DNA of 64,000 nt from CAVOHU01 sp963817885 (GCA_963817885.1 CAWFQE010000002.1:62001-126000), one strand, 5' to 3'. Positions 31,224 to 40,380 are shown, counted from the first letter of the stretch. Notes: generated by a model not told the origin, from the sequence alone. Numbers and translations: made by a program.

Positions 31224-31389
31224 TGGCACTCCCTGTCTGATGAGACGACTGCGTGACAATGTAACGCAAGCCGCGCCGGCTACCCTGTCATGGATGCTCT
31301 CGACCGCCCGGCACTCTGACGCGTCAAGCGCGACATGGGCCGATCCTCTCCATAGAGCTACTGTGCAAGGACGTCCCGTGTCAGGCATG

Positions 31390-31473
31390 CTCATGCGGCA
31401 GGCCGGAGCGATTCGATTCGCCGCAGCCAACCCGCGATCCGGCTCCAACTCGCGAAATTCAGGCTCACCACTT
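31390..31473 (-). repeat. Cassette-boundary repeat, copy C
   Basis: Minus-strand frame GTG 31468 to TGA 31391, 78 nt; residues include NFASWS and end LRPAA-stop. It follows the tyrosine-recombinase remnant (stop at 31548) by about 75 bp on the minus strand, the usual place of an attachment site relative to an integrase gene. Confidence 0.85.
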
Positions 31474-31547
31474 TCCATCAGGAAGCTCAAGAATTTGTGG
31501 TGGCCGAGTCTGCTCACAGGCTGGCACTACCCCAACTACTGCCACAA

Positions 31548-31871
31548 TCAATCTTCTTTGCGACCGGTCAGCCCCGAGTCCATCTTCTCGGCGGCGTGCT
31601 TGGACACAATCGGCAGAACGTGGCTGTAGGTGTCCATCGTGAGACCGATGTGCCTGTGACCGAGCGCTTCCATAACGATCCTCGCCTGGACACCTTGGGC
31701 GAGCCGCAGTGTGGTGCAGGTGTGGCGCAGGTCATGGATGCGCACGTCGGGCAACTTCGCCGCTGTCAGAATCTCCTTGAACTCGCGGCGAACGTTCCGC
31801 TTGTCCAGCGCTGTTCCGATGGTACTGGCGAAGACCAGCCCTGAGAACACCCAGTCGCCTCCGGCCAACAA
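31548..31871 (-). pseudogene. Tyrosine recombinase (phage-type integrase), C-terminal remnant
   Basis: Only the catalytic end remains: VFASTIGTALDKRNVRREF, then the HDLRHTCTTLRLAQGV box (His and Arg of the active site), LGHRHIGLTMDTYSHV with the second His and the nucleophile Tyr. The first catalytic Arg and the core- and arm-binding domains are missing; the frame stays open a little upstream to about 31970 without a start. It was probably the integrase of the island or of one cassette, now dead. Confidence 0.85.
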
Positions 31872-31965
31872 CCGTTCCTTCTTCTGCGTCGTTGCACGTC
31901 CGGCAGGCGGCCGCAGATCGCGGCATCCTGCGTTGAGTCTGAAGTTACGAAGCTCGCGCGTCAGC

Positions 31966-32968
31966 TCAGCGCGAGCGAAGTCTGGCTCCCTCTACCAGTT
32001 GGCGCACCGCCGAGACCACCACGTCGGGATGTTCGAGCTGAATGTGATGTCCGGCGCCGGGCACGACGATCTGCCGGCCCCTCTCCGAATACCGTGCCAT
32101 TTCCTGCTGCGTCCGCGCGTGGATGACGGCGTGCTCGTCGGTGCGACCCGTCACGTCCTGTGACAGTGACGACGAGCGGAATCGATCCGAGCGGATGCGG
32201 CGTCCGGTGATCGAGCTCGAACAAGCGTTGAGCCTCTTCCGGCCCAAACGGATCGTCGGTCGCAGCCCAGTGTTTCGGCTGGCTCGCCGACCACAGCTGA
32301 AGGCGCTGCACCTCAGGGGGCAGCCTGTCGTACGGCGGTTCGATCTTCGGCGCCATGTCGAACTTCTTCACCATCGCCTCGATCTGCGCGACGGCGTTGT
32401 CGTCGAGGCCATCGGCGGCCGTGACCGACGAGCGCGGCTCAGGGATCGGCCGCCCCTTCGATGTGGCTCGCAGGGTGGTGATCGTGCCCATCAGATTGAC
32501 GGTGTCGTCCTCGTGGCTGCCATCGACCAGCACGAGGCCTGCAACGTCCGCCGGATGACCCATCGCACACATGCGCACGATTTCTCCGCCCATCGAATGT
32601 CCGACCAGGATGAACGGGCCGGTCTCGTGCGCCTTGGCCAGTGCGCGACGCAGGTCGAACACCTCCTGCAGCTTGGTCCGCGGCGCGGGCCCGAGATCGC
32701 TCCATCCTTCACCGGCGCGATCGTAGGAGCAGACGCGGGTGATCTTCGCGAGCTCCGGCTGCACGAGCGACCAGTCCAGCGAGAAGTCGCCGCTGCCCGC
32801 CGAAAGGACGACCGCCGGGTGGCCCGTTCCGGTGCACAGCACGTGCAGCTTGTAGCCGCCGAGATCGACGAGCACGCCGGGCGGATCGGGATGCCACGCG
32901 GGCGCCGGCCCCTGCGCGGCGGCGCCGACGCCACAGACCAGCATCAGTGCAAACGCGGAACGTGCCAT
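31966..32968 (-). CDS. Secreted alpha/beta hydrolase, frameshifted near the 3' end
   Basis: ATG 32968, signal peptide (MARSAFALMLVCGVGAAAQG). LVDLGGYKLHVLCTGTGHPAVVLSAG, then YDRAGEGWSD, the nucleophile elbow GHSMGG, and finally PGAGHHIQLEHPDVVV carrying the catalytic His. The last 70 residues are in another frame after one extra base near 32165 (ending GARLRSR, TGA 31968-31966). With correction the triad is complete and the protein has about 333 residues. It is of the TAP/prolyl-aminopeptidase-like hydrolase type common in Acidobacteria. Confidence 0.83.
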
Positions 32969-33103
32969 GTGTCCGGGTTTCCAAGGTTGCCGGGTAGACA
33001 CTTGACCCGACTCTATCGAGAAGCCAGACGGACCGTCAAGTCGTGCGGCCGCTATTCGAGTGCGACCGCCGCGACGGCGCCCGCAACGTGTCAGCGCAAT
33101 ACA

Positions 33104-33487
33104 TTACGCCGTTGCAGAAGCTTCGCTCACGGGATCGGCCAGGTCGACGATCTGATACGGAGCGGCCGTCAACAGACCACCCTCGGGATCGACGAAGCTG
33201 CTGCCTGGTCGAGGTGGCACAACCGAGAGCAGCGCCGAGGCGAGGTAGCGCCGGTCGTTGACGGGCTGGTCCTCAGCTCCGCCCTTGCCGCCGCGGCCGC
33301 GGACGATTCCGACCGGGTCCACGTCGAGCAAGACCGCAGCCGTGCACACTTCTTCGCTCGCCTCCGGGTAGAAGACCGTTCCGTTGCCGAACGCGAACTC
33401 CCGCGTGTGCGCGTGCTCTGGATGGTTGTGCCGCAAGAATCGGAAGTCAGTGGCGGGGCGGCGGACCGTTCGGATGGTCAGAAGCAC
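33104..33487 (-). pseudogene. hen1: Hen1 N-terminal domain, truncated 3'-RNA 2'-O-methyltransferase
   Basis: From GTG 33487: LLTIRTVRRPATDFRFLRHNHPEHAHTREF, GNGTVFYPEASEEVCTAAVLLDVDPVGIVRGRGGKG and VNDRRYLASALLSV match the ligase-activating N-terminal domain of bacterial Hen1. Complete Hen1 (about 460 residues) has a C-terminal methyltransferase and works with the Pnkp RNA ligase. Here homology stops after about 105 residues and a short unrelated tail follows. No pnkp gene is in the window. It may be a remnant or a stand-alone domain. Confidence 0.72.
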
Positions 33488-33633
33488 CTGCTGGTTGCCG
33501 GGGCCCGGCCGCCATTCGGTATCGGCGACCAGTATCAACGCACGCCTCTGCAATGCCGGACGAGGCGATCCGAGGAATTCATTGTGTCCGCCCGAAAGCG
33601 GAGCTAGGATTCTCCCCGATTGCTCGATTCATA

Positions 33634-35352
33634 TGCTTGATCTCCTCTGCCCTACTTGCGCCGCCCGGCTCACGCCGGGAACAGCTGTGTGTCCGGTCTG
33701 CACAGGTGAATGCCATTCGCCAGACCCGGAGACAACTCGATCGGCCTCGAACGACACGGCGACTCCGGATGTCCTTGTTGGTGCTGTACAAGATCATCGA
33801 GCAACTGGGCGAAGGAGGAATGGGCGTCGTCTATCTTGCCGAACAGGAGCATCCGTTTCGCCGACGCGTCGCACTTAAGGTCATCAAGCTCGGCAGGGAA
33901 ACGGGCGAGGTGATCGCGCGGTTCGAGGCCGAACGACAGGCGCTTGCCCTCATGGACCACCAGTGCATCGCGCAGGTGTACGACGCTGGCGTCACCACCG
34001 ACGATAGGCCGTACTTCGCGATGGAGTACGTCCCCGGTATTTCGATTACGGACTACTGTGACAAACATCGACTGCCGATGCACGCGCGCCTCGACCTGTT
34101 CGTTCAAGTCTGCGGAGCGGTCCAGCACGCGCATCAAAGAGGGGTCATTCACCGAGATATCAAACCGTCGAACATCCTCGTAGCGGTACAAGACGGCATC
34201 CCGCTTCCGAAGGTCATTGATTTCGGCCTGGCGAAGGCAACGAATCAGCGCCTCACTGAAAAGACACTGTTTACCCAGTATGGTGCGCTCATCGGAACAC
34301 CGGCGTACATGAGTCCGGAGCAAGCCGAGATGGGTGCGTTGGCCGTCGATACGACAACGGATATCTACTCACTTGGCGTCGTGCTCTACGAGTTGTTGAT
34401 AGGTGCGCCGCCCTTCGATCCGGAAATCTTGCGCAAGGCAGGTTACGCAGAGATCCAACGCATTATTCGCGAAGAGGAGCCTCTGCGACCAAGTGCCAGA
34501 CTGACCAGCCTGCACGCCAGCGCAACAGAGGTCGCACTCCAGCGCCAGACGAACCTACCAACGCTCATGCGTGAGTTGAAAGGTGAACTCGACTGGATCA
34601 CGCTGAAGGCGATGGACAAGGATCGGACGCGGCGGTACGCATCGGCGTCCGAGTTGGCTGCCGACATCGCGCGCCATCTGAATCTGGAGTCCGTGATCGC
34701 GAGGCCGCCGTCGTTCACCTACCGTGCAAGAAGGTTCGTGCGCAAACATCGAGCGGCGCTGATCGCGGTTTCGTTGGTCGCGGCCGCGTCGACCGTCATC
34801 TCGACGGTGGTTCAGACCCAAGGTCTGTTAAGAGCGACGGTCAACGAGACCATCGCGAGTTCGGAGCGGTTGTTGAACATGACGTTCCACACCATGCGAG
34901 AGGCATTGCGGCGTAATCCCGACACGCCGTGGCCTGAGGTGGTAATCAAAGACCAAGCCGTTCGCGCAACGCTCGAGTCCTCGGCGTATTCGAGGTCCGT
35001 CGTGGACGCTGAGGTCTGCGACATGAATGACCGCGTGTTGATATCCAGCGAAGATTCGTTGAACACTTGTCCCTCTGGGCGACCGATATCTGAGCTTGAG
35101 TCAGTCAGTGTCCTCACCTTGCTGCGAGGCACGATCCCGCTGAGAACCACTCACTACGTCGCGTCGGAACCTCTTCTTCTCGGCAGCCGTAACGTCGGGA
35201 TTATACGAGTACGCGTTGCCGGAAGACTGGTGTTTGACCAAATGTTGGACACCCTCAGGCTGGCTCTCCTTCTGTGGATCGCACAGATAGCCGCCGTTAT
35301 CGTGGCCGCCACCGTTGCGTCGTGGGTGGTCTTTCGCCGGAAAGCACGATGA
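33634..35352 (+). CDS. Zinc-ribbon Ser/Thr protein kinase with two membrane helices
   Basis: ATG 33634 begins a zinc ribbon (CPTC...CPVC). The kinase domain follows in the next frame after one extra base near 33780, so the two belong together. Kinase motifs: GEGGMGVVYLAE, VALKVIK, HRDIKPSNIL, DFGLAK, GTPAYMSPEQ, DIYSLGVVLYEL. After residue about 360 there is a helix (AALIAVSLVAAASTVIS), an extracytoplasmic sensor-like region of about 150 residues, and a last helix (LALLLWIAQIAAVIVAATV). It is of the PknB type common in Acidobacteria. Its place in the island next to the toxin genes may be chance; no cognate phosphatase is adjacent. Confidence 0.87.
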   Translation, partial: CLISSALLAPPGSRREQLCVRSAQVNAIRQTRRQLDRPRTTRRLRMSLLVLYKIIEQLGEGGMGVVYLAEQEHPFRRRVALKVIKLGRETGEVIARFEAERQALALMDHQCIAQVYDAGVTTDDRPYFAMEYVPGISITDYCDKHRLPMHARLDLFVQVCGAVQHAHQRGVIHRDIKPSNILVAVQDGIPLPKVIDFGLAKATNQRLTEKTLFTQYGALIGTPAYMSPEQAEMGALAVDTTTDIYSLGVVLYELLIGAPPFDPEILRKAGYAEIQRIIREEEPLRPSARLTSLHASATEVALQRQTNLPTLMRELKGELDWITLKAMDKDRTRRYASASELAADIARHLNLESVIARPPSFTYRARRFVRKHRAALIAVSLVAAASTVISTVVQTQGLLRATVNETIASSERLLNMTFHTMREALRRNPDTPWPEVVIKDQAVRATLESSAYSRSVVDAEVCDMNDRVLISSEDSLNTCPSGRPISELESVSVLTLLRGTIPLRTTHYVASEPLLLGSRNVGIIRVRVAGRLVFDQMLDTLRLALLLWIAQIAAVIVAATVASWVVFRRKAR

Positions 35353-35423
35353 AAGACCGCGTGTGAGAATTCACCTTTTCCGACGAACCGCGTTTCGTGG
35401 CCACGACGAATCCTGATTCGGCC

Positions 35424-35495
35424 TTGAACCGATCACAATGGCGTGGAACAGGTGATCACGGTGGCGTGGACGGGCTGATCACGATGCGTGGAATA
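35424..35495. repeat. Short direct repeats TGGCGTGGA-N-TGATCAC (possible IS end remnant)
   Basis: Two and a half copies of a ~25-bp unit containing GGCGTGGA and TGATCAC. Such units resemble the multiple transposase-binding repeats at the termini of IS21-like elements. No transposase gene remains nearby. Confidence 0.5.
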
Positions 35496-35615
35496 CGCAG
35501 TCAACAACCTGCGGTCAGCAACGCCGGCACCGCGCGCAGGAATCGACTCGGGTCCGCGCTCGATCGGAGCGGTCTGATGGCTGGATGTTTGCGTAGCCGA
35601 TCCGGGACGTGGTAC

Positions 35616-35627
35616 GTTACATGTAAC
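35616..35627. promoter_or_regulatory. Operator palindrome upstream of the MazEF-like pair
   Basis: Perfect 12-bp palindrome GTTACATGTAAC eight bases before the start region of the antitoxin gene; the expected autorepression site. Confidence 0.65.
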
Positions 35628-35640
35628 CTGAAGGATGTCC

Positions 35641-35862
35641 ATGCCAACCACCGCTCGATCCGCATCCCGCGATAAAGTCCGCGCGCATCGAACCCGATTG
35701 CGGAAGGCCGGGCTTCGTCCAGTCCAGATCTGGGTTCCGGACGTGCGGTCGAAGTCCTTCGCCCAGGCCGCACACCGTCAATCGCTCGCCGTGGCCAGAA
35801 GTTCTCACGCCAACCGGGACCAGTCATTCGTCGACGCAATTTCCGCCTGGAATGAAGAATGA
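35641..35862 (+). CDS. MazE-like antitoxin (DUF3018 type)
   Basis: 73 residues from ATG 35641; AAGG lies six bases upstream (ATG 35635 has none). TARSASRDKVRAHRTRLRKAGLRPVQIWVPDVRS is the signature of the DUF3018 antitoxin-MazE-like family; the acidic C-terminus (DAISAWNEE) would occupy the toxin. The gene overlaps the toxin start as ATGA. Confidence 0.88.
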   Translation: MPTTARSASRDKVRAHRTRLRKAGLRPVQIWVPDVRSKSFAQAAHRQSLAVARSSHANRDQSFVDAISAWNEE

Positions 35863-36206
35863 AACGTGGCGAGATCTGGACCGTCGCAGGTGGAGCGGCC
35901 TATGCCGGCAAGCCGCGCCCCGCGGTCATCGTTCAGGACAATCGGTTCGACGCGAACGATTCGATCGTCGTGTGCCCCTTGACCACCGATCCGACGCAGG
36001 CACCGATCTTCAGACTTTCCGTCCAGCCCAGTGCTCAGAGTGGACTGCGTGCACCATGCCGGATGATGGTGGACAAGTTGACGGCCGTGCCGAGGAGGCG
36101 TCTCGGAACGCTGGTCGGTTCACTGGCCTCCGAAGAAGTCAAGGCGCTCAACCGCGCCATTTTCGTGTTCCTGGGTTTGGCGGAAACGGAATCGTCGCAG
36201 GATTAG
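35859..36206 (+). CDS. MazF/PemK-family endoribonuclease toxin
   Basis: 115 residues: KRGEIWTVAGGAAYAGKPRPAVIVQDNRF, then VVCPLTTD, then CRMMVDKLTAVPRRRLG and LNRAIFVFLGL. These are the conserved strands of the MazF/PemK fold, an mRNA interferase that cuts at short RNA sequences. Four-base overlap with the antitoxin gene. Repeat copy D starts two bases after the stop, so this is a complete two-gene cassette. Confidence 0.9.
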   Translation: MKRGEIWTVAGGAAYAGKPRPAVIVQDNRFDANDSIVVCPLTTDPTQAPIFRLSVQPSAQSGLRAPCRMMVDKLTAVPRRRLGTLVGSLASEEVKALNRAIFVFLGLAETESSQD

Positions 36207-36207
36207 C

Positions 36208-36291
36208 TTCACGCCGCGCATCGGAGCCCCTCCAGCCGCCTCGGCCACGCAGCGTTCTGGTTCCAACTCGCGAAAATGCGGCTCACCACTT
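36208..36291 (-). repeat. Cassette-boundary repeat, copy D
   Basis: Minus-strand frame GTG 36286 to TGA 36209, 78 nt, residues VSRIFASWN at the start and LRCAA-stop at the end. The right end GCGGCTCACCACTT equals the 3' end of tRNA-Lys over 14 bases. Confidence 0.88.
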
Positions 36292-36384
36292 CACTCGTCC
36301 AGCACCACCGAGATCTTGCGGGCGGTCGCAGTCGCGACCGCCGATCGGACGCGTCTATCCTGGAGACCAACTCGCCGGATTGAC

Positions 36385-36404
36385 TAAACCTAGCGGTAGG
36401 TTTA
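36385..36404. promoter_or_regulatory. Operator of the HicAB pair
   Basis: Perfect inverted repeat TAAACCTA-GCGG-TAGGTTTA ending ten bases before the hicA start. Such repeats are bound by HicB-type antitoxins. Confidence 0.75.
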
Positions 36405-36414
36405 CGATCGCAAC

Positions 36415-36600
36415 GTGACGTGGGCCGAGGTGATCCGCAAGTTGAAGGCTGCAGGATTCGTCGAGGGCAGGGCCGGGAAAGGCAGCCACCTGCTGTTGAC
36501 GCATCCCACCTCCGGCAAGGAAGTCTGGGTGGCCGTTCACACCAAGAAGGACGCCGGGCGCTTGGGCAACCGCATCCTGCGTGAGGCGGGTGTCGAATGA
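36415..36600 (+). CDS. hicA: HicA-type mRNA interferase toxin
   Basis: 61 residues from GTG 36415. Compact dsRNA-binding-like fold with the catalytic-His motif GKGSHLLLTHP and the family-typical ending LGNRILREAGV. HicA binds and cuts mRNA. The ATGA overlap at 36597-36600 couples it to HicB, and the inverted repeat upstream is the expected operator. Confidence 0.92.
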   Translation: MTWAEVIRKLKAAGFVEGRAGKGSHLLLTHPTSGKEVWVAVHTKKDAGRLGNRILREAGVE

Positions 36601-36947
36601 CACTGCTCTATCCGATCGTGCTTGAAACTGAAGAGAGCGGCGCCGTGAGCGCCTACGTACCGGGATTGCCCGTCTATGCTGCGGCAGAGACCCACGCGAA
36701 GGCGGAGCGCGCCATTCGCGCCGTCTTGACGGAGTACTTGAACGCGCACCCGGCCAGTCGGCCAGACGCACGGGTCCGCGTGGCACGCTTCTCCGGCAGC
36801 GGAAATAGGGTCGATATCGTCGGCGTCGCGGCCCTGGTGGGCGCGCGTCGGAGCGCCACGAAGGCTCGCGCCTCGCGAATCAATGGCCGGCTTGGTGGTC
36901 GCCCTCGCACGGCCGGCACCGCCGCACGGCGCGCCAAGTCTCGCTAA
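36597..36947 (+). CDS. hicB: HicB-type antitoxin
   Basis: 116 residues. N-terminal degenerate RNase-H-like domain (LYPIVLETEESGAVSAYVPGLPVYAAAETHAKAERAIRAVL is the HicB signature) and a basic C-terminal tail rich in Arg/Ala (SATKARASRINGRLGGRPR). The tail could be the DNA-binding part but a clear HTH is not visible. Repeat copy E follows. Confidence 0.9.
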   Translation: MTLLYPIVLETEESGAVSAYVPGLPVYAAAETHAKAERAIRAVLTEYLNAHPASRPDARVRVARFSGSGNRVDIVGVAALVGARRSATKARASRINGRLGGRPRTAGTAARRAKSR

Positions 36948-36978
36948 GTTCGAGCCGGAGCGCCCGAGCCGTCGACTC

Positions 36979-37060
36979 CCTCAGGCGGCCCGCCGGAGTC
37001 CGTCCAGCCGTCCAAGCCATTCGTCCAGCTGGTTCCAACTCGCGAAAATGCGGCTCACTT
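36979..37060 (-). repeat. Cassette-boundary repeat, copy E
   Basis: Minus-strand frame GTG 37058 to TGA 36981, 78 nt, VSRIFASWN at the start, LRRAA-stop at the end. The closest to the family consensus. CCAGC/GCTGG forms an internal stem. Confidence 0.88.
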
Positions 37061-37102
37061 CTTTCACCTTCGGGATCGTGCGAATGGCGTGCGCGGATCC
37101 AG

Positions 37103-38096
37103 TCACTCCACAACCAGCCTCAGCATTTTGGTTTCGCGATCGCCCAGGTCGACGGGGGTCGCCCCCGCCATCAACCGATCGAGCTGCTGCAGCGCTGCGC
37201 GTGCTGATGGAAACGCATCGGGCGGAAATCCGCGCGCGAGATAACGGCCGGGAAGCGTGGCGAAGTCAAGGGATGCGCTGTCATACAGTTGCCTGATCAG
37301 GGTTGTTGTCGCCCATTCCTCCCAGAGCTTCCGCTCGGCGGCGACAATGACGACCCATGCGTTTCGGATCGGTTGACCGTCACGACCCAGCACTGAGAAT
37401 GAGAAGTGTGCGGGATGCTGGGTGAACACCACCTCGAGCTCGCTCTTCTCCCTGCTGCTGAAGTCGGTCGGCACATTGGTGATGTCAACGCCGTCGAGCA
37501 GGACACGCGTCGGCCACCACTGCACGCCGGACAGCCTGTAGTTGGTTCTGATCACGCGCGGGCCGAACGCATTGTGTAACCAGAAACGTCCGCCCTCAGT
37601 CCCGTCGGCGGACATGTCCGCCTGGGGCGGTTTTCCTTCGAACGCGAGAAGTGCACTGACACCAATGTAGTCCGGCCAGTGTGCAGCGGGGTTGTCGGTC
37701 TCCATGCGGAACCTGCCGTGCACGGCGAAATCCGGCCGAATGGTGACAGTGACCCCGTTGACGTCCTGAGTGCTGAGAGTCACCCTGCTGAACGCCACGA
37801 TCCTGTCAGGCTGTTTTCGCGAATGTGGCATGCGGAGGACCTGCAGCACGTACGTCCCGGCCGGCAACCGCCGCGTCACGAATGATCCGTCGGTGTTCAC
37901 GTCTACGACTTCAGGCGTGAACACGACATCGCTTTCGAGTCTGAGGCTCAACTGCGCCCCTTCGTGCTGCAGCCGCTGCGGATCGACGACGCGGCCGGAA
38001 ATGACATACCCGCTTTGCGTCGAGCACGCGGATGCCGCAAGGCAGAACGAGACGCTGATGAAGAGTCCCAGCGTCGGTCGCGCACGTGGTGCCATT
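37103..38096 (-). CDS. Lipoprotein with carboxypeptidase-regulatory-like domain
   Basis: 330 residues from ATG 38096. A lipobox LAASAC near residue 25, then a beta-sandwich: GYVISGRVVDP, VNTDGSFVTRRLPAGTYVLQV is the typical CarboxypepD_reg-like repeat. The middle part is beta-rich with the conserved-looking segment LSGVQWWPTRVLLDGVDITNVP found in many Acidobacteria proteins of unknown role. No enzymatic motif. It is a cassette gene between repeats E and F. Confidence 0.75.
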
Positions 38097-38611
38097 TGCG
38101 TATCATCGGCGAACCACCCCCGTTTCGCCAGACAATGCCAACAGGCGGTCGTTACGCCGTGAGCCGCGTCAGCAGCTCGAACGGCAAGGCCAGCTTCGCG
38201 CCGCCGCCAGAGCGTCGGAGAGCGTGCCCAAGCCCGACTTGAGGCGTGACGCCACTTCATCCAAGAGGTGCCCTCACAGCAGCGCCGCTCTCCTCGCGGC
38301 CCGCTCGAAGCTCGTCGCGGACCTCCTTCGCCGTGCTCTGGAAGGTGCTCGATACACGAACTGGCAGGACCGTCGCCAAGACCGCGGTCAACGCGGCACC
38401 GGAGCAGAGTCACCTGCAGGTGAGCCTCATTCATCGCCAATTCCTTCCACACCCGTGGCCAAAATGGCAAGAGCGCATGGTTACCTCGTTCCACTCTCGC
38501 GCGATTCTTTGCAAGTGGCCGAGCCGCATGCGACGTTCTTGAAGACGTGCACGCAGCTCCTCCGGTTGGACGAGGAGTTTCTGGCAGTCTGCAAGACGCA
38601 AGAGTAACAAT
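38097..38611. other. Region without a convincing gene
   Basis: About 515 bp between the lipoprotein gene and the IS200-like element. Open frames occur on both strands but none shows a family signature, a good start site or plausible composition. It may be a decayed cassette. Confidence 0.5.
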
Positions 38612-39254
38612 CCCCCGGCAGAGCCGGGGGCTTTCGAGTATGTGAGCCGCTCGAAGCGGCTTGCCGGGGCCGCTTACGCGGCCCAATTTCCGTGGGCCAC
38701 CGATTCGGTGGCCCGTTATCTCCACAACGCCAGCTGATCCTGTCGCGTATCCTCGGCTTCCTGTCGCCGGATGTATTCCCGGATCACCGTCTCGTCTCGG
38801 CCGACGGTCGACACGAAGTACCCACGCGCCCAGAAATGCTGTCCCACGAAGTTGCGCTTCTGTTCGCCATACACCCGGGCCAGGTGGATCGCACTCTTCC
38901 CCTTGATGAACCCGACCACCTGCGACACCGGATATTTCGGCGGAATCGACAGCAGCATGTGCACGTGATCCGGCATCAGGTGGCCTTCTTCGACCCGGCT
39001 CTCTTTCTGCGTGGCCAGATTCCGAAACACCTCCCCCAGGTGTCGCCTCAGCTGCCCGTAGATCGTCTTCCTACGGCACTTCGGGATGAAGACCACGTGA
39101 TACTTGCACTCCCATACCGTGTGGTTCAGACTCTCCAATGTGTCCATCACGACGCTTCCTTTCGTGTGCTTGGCGGCTCACGACGGAAGTATCTACGGGT
39201 GGACACACTCCCTGAAACGTCAAACTGCTACTGCCACCCCGGCAGAGCCGGGGG
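38612..39254 (-). mobile_element. IS200/IS605-type element
   Basis: One transposase gene bounded by matching hairpins, CCCCGGCAGAGCCGGGG, at 38612-38630 and 39237-39254. Inside the left end are three more perfect hairpins (GAGCCGC/GCGGCTT, GGCCGC/GCGGCC, GGGCCACC/GGTGGCCC) at 38641-38717. IS200/IS605 elements have no terminal inverted repeats but use such subterminal hairpins; the cluster also resembles REP elements associated with RAYT transposases. Confidence 0.8.
38716..39150 (-). CDS. tnpA: IS200/IS605 TnpA (Y1 HUH transposase)
   Basis: 144 residues. WECKYHVVFIPKCRRK at the N-terminus, the HUH motif in MPDHVHMLL, and catalytic Tyr in REYIRRQE. This family cuts single-stranded DNA at hairpins through a 5' phosphotyrosine. 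Length is complete, so the element may be active. The flanking hairpins are the expected substrates. Confidence 0.93.
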   Translation of the reverse strand: MMDTLESLNHTVWECKYHVVFIPKCRRKTIYGQLRRHLGEVFRNLATQKESRVEEGHLMPDHVHMLLSIPPKYPVSQVVGFIKGKSAIHLARVYGEQKRNFVGQHFWARGYFVSTVGRDETVIREYIRRQEAEDTRQDQLALWR

Positions 39255-39438
39255 GTCTCCCTGGGTAGCTAGCTGGTGGATGGCCTCCTGTTCCTGCGAT
39301 TCAAGACTCCGGTTTCAGCGGCCTCCGTAGTTGCCTCCCGCTTATGATTGGCAAAGCCTTCCACTTCGCCACTCTTCCGCCGCAGAACAGACCGGCCCCA
39401 TTCAGTGGAAGTGGTTCGTGAAGTCGTGCGCCGCGTGG

Positions 39439-39520
39439 CTATGCAGCTCGTTGGAGCCCCAGGAGCTGGCTTAGCCAGCTCGACATATGGTTCCAACTGG
39501 TGAACATTTGGGTCACCACT
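39439..39520 (-). repeat. Cassette-boundary repeat, copy F
   Basis: Minus-strand frame GTG 39516 to TAG 39439, 78 nt; the most diverged copy, FTSWN and LQRAA-stop. Contains a perfect 8-bp hairpin GAGCTGGC-TTA-GCCAGCTC. Uses TAG where others use TGA. Confidence 0.8.
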
Positions 39521-39657
39521 TCAACAGAATCAGGCGAGGTGCCGGGGCCCTGCCGACCATCGTGTCGAAGCAACCCTTCTTCGACACGTACCTGCATGAG
39601 GTGCTGACCGGCAAGACCCGAGACTACGTCGCGTTCAGCCACGCAGAGGCACGCCAG

Positions 39658-40116
39658 CTATTCGGAGCGAGGCTTGGCCGACGACTTGTGAGACTTGAAC
39701 GCTCCAGGCAGCGACGATGTCGCTCCCTTCCAATCCTCGACCTTCAGGCCCGACACGCGCTGAAACTCCGTGGTGTTGTGCGTGATGAGCGTCAGCTTGC
39801 GTGCCTTGGCCTGTCCGGCGATCAGCACATCGTAGGGACCGATGGGCGTCCCCTTCGCAGCGAGGTGCGCTCGGATCTCCCCGGCCTGCCGGGCGTCTTC
39901 CTGGTCGAACTCCAGCACCGGAAACTGGAGCGCGTCCACGCGGGCCACGTTCTTCTCGACCCGCTGACTCTTGAACGCGCCGTAGTACAGCTCGTGGATG
40001 ACGACCGCGGACACCCCGATCTCTCGTGGCGCGTACCGACGAATGCGGCGCGCGATCGGAGAGGTCGTATCGTTCAGCAGGGCAATGACAGCGTTCGAGT
40101 CGAGGAGATACCGCAT
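39658..40116 (-). CDS. vapC: VapC-type PIN-domain toxin
   Basis: 152 residues. Three acidic clusters of the PIN nuclease: LLDSNAVI (first Asp), VIHELYYGA (Glu), and GPYDVLIAGQA (Asp), followed by THNTTEFQRVSGLKVEDW, typical for VapC. PIN toxins cleave tRNA or rRNA. It starts in the stop of the antitoxin gene (TAATG), so the two are translationally coupled. The C-terminal ~17 residues are an unusual basic tail. Confidence 0.93.
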   Translation of the reverse strand: MRYLLDSNAVIALLNDTTSPIARRIRRYAPREIGVSAVVIHELYYGAFKSQRVEKNVARVDALQFPVLEFDQEDARQAGEIRAHLAAKGTPIGPYDVLIAGQAKARKLTLITHNTTEFQRVSGLKVEDWKGATSSLPGAFKSHKSSAKPRSE

Positions 40117-40361
40117 TAGCGGAACACCTTGCCGAGTTCAGGCCGGTCCGTCGGTTCGGGCTGCTCGCGCACGGCCGCGATGAAGTCGTCATCGAGCTCG
40201 CCCGCGAGGCCGTCCAGCCAGTCCCATGAGTCGGGCACTGGTTCCAGCACTATGGCCCGGCCACGGCGGCGGATCCGGACTTCCCGGCCATCGACGCGAA
40301 AGGCGCGCGGCAGCCTCACCGCCTGCGATCGCCCCGACCAGAAGACCTTCGCCGTTTCCAT
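40116..40361 (-). CDS. vapB: VapB-type AbrB-fold antitoxin
   Basis: About 81 residues from ATG 40361 with GGAGGTG upstream. The swapped-hairpin DNA-binding region AKVFWSGRSQAVRLPRAFRV and EVRIRRRGRAIVLEP are textbook VapB; the C-terminus (WDWLDGLAGELDDDFIAAVRE) wraps the toxin. It should bind the AT-rich inverted repeat just upstream. Confidence 0.93.
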   Translation of the reverse strand: METAKVFWSGRSQAVRLPRAFRVDGREVRIRRRGRAIVLEPVPDSWDWLDGLAGELDDDFIAAVREQPEPTDRPELGKVFR

Positions 40362-40380
40362 GACGCACCTCCAGACGAGA

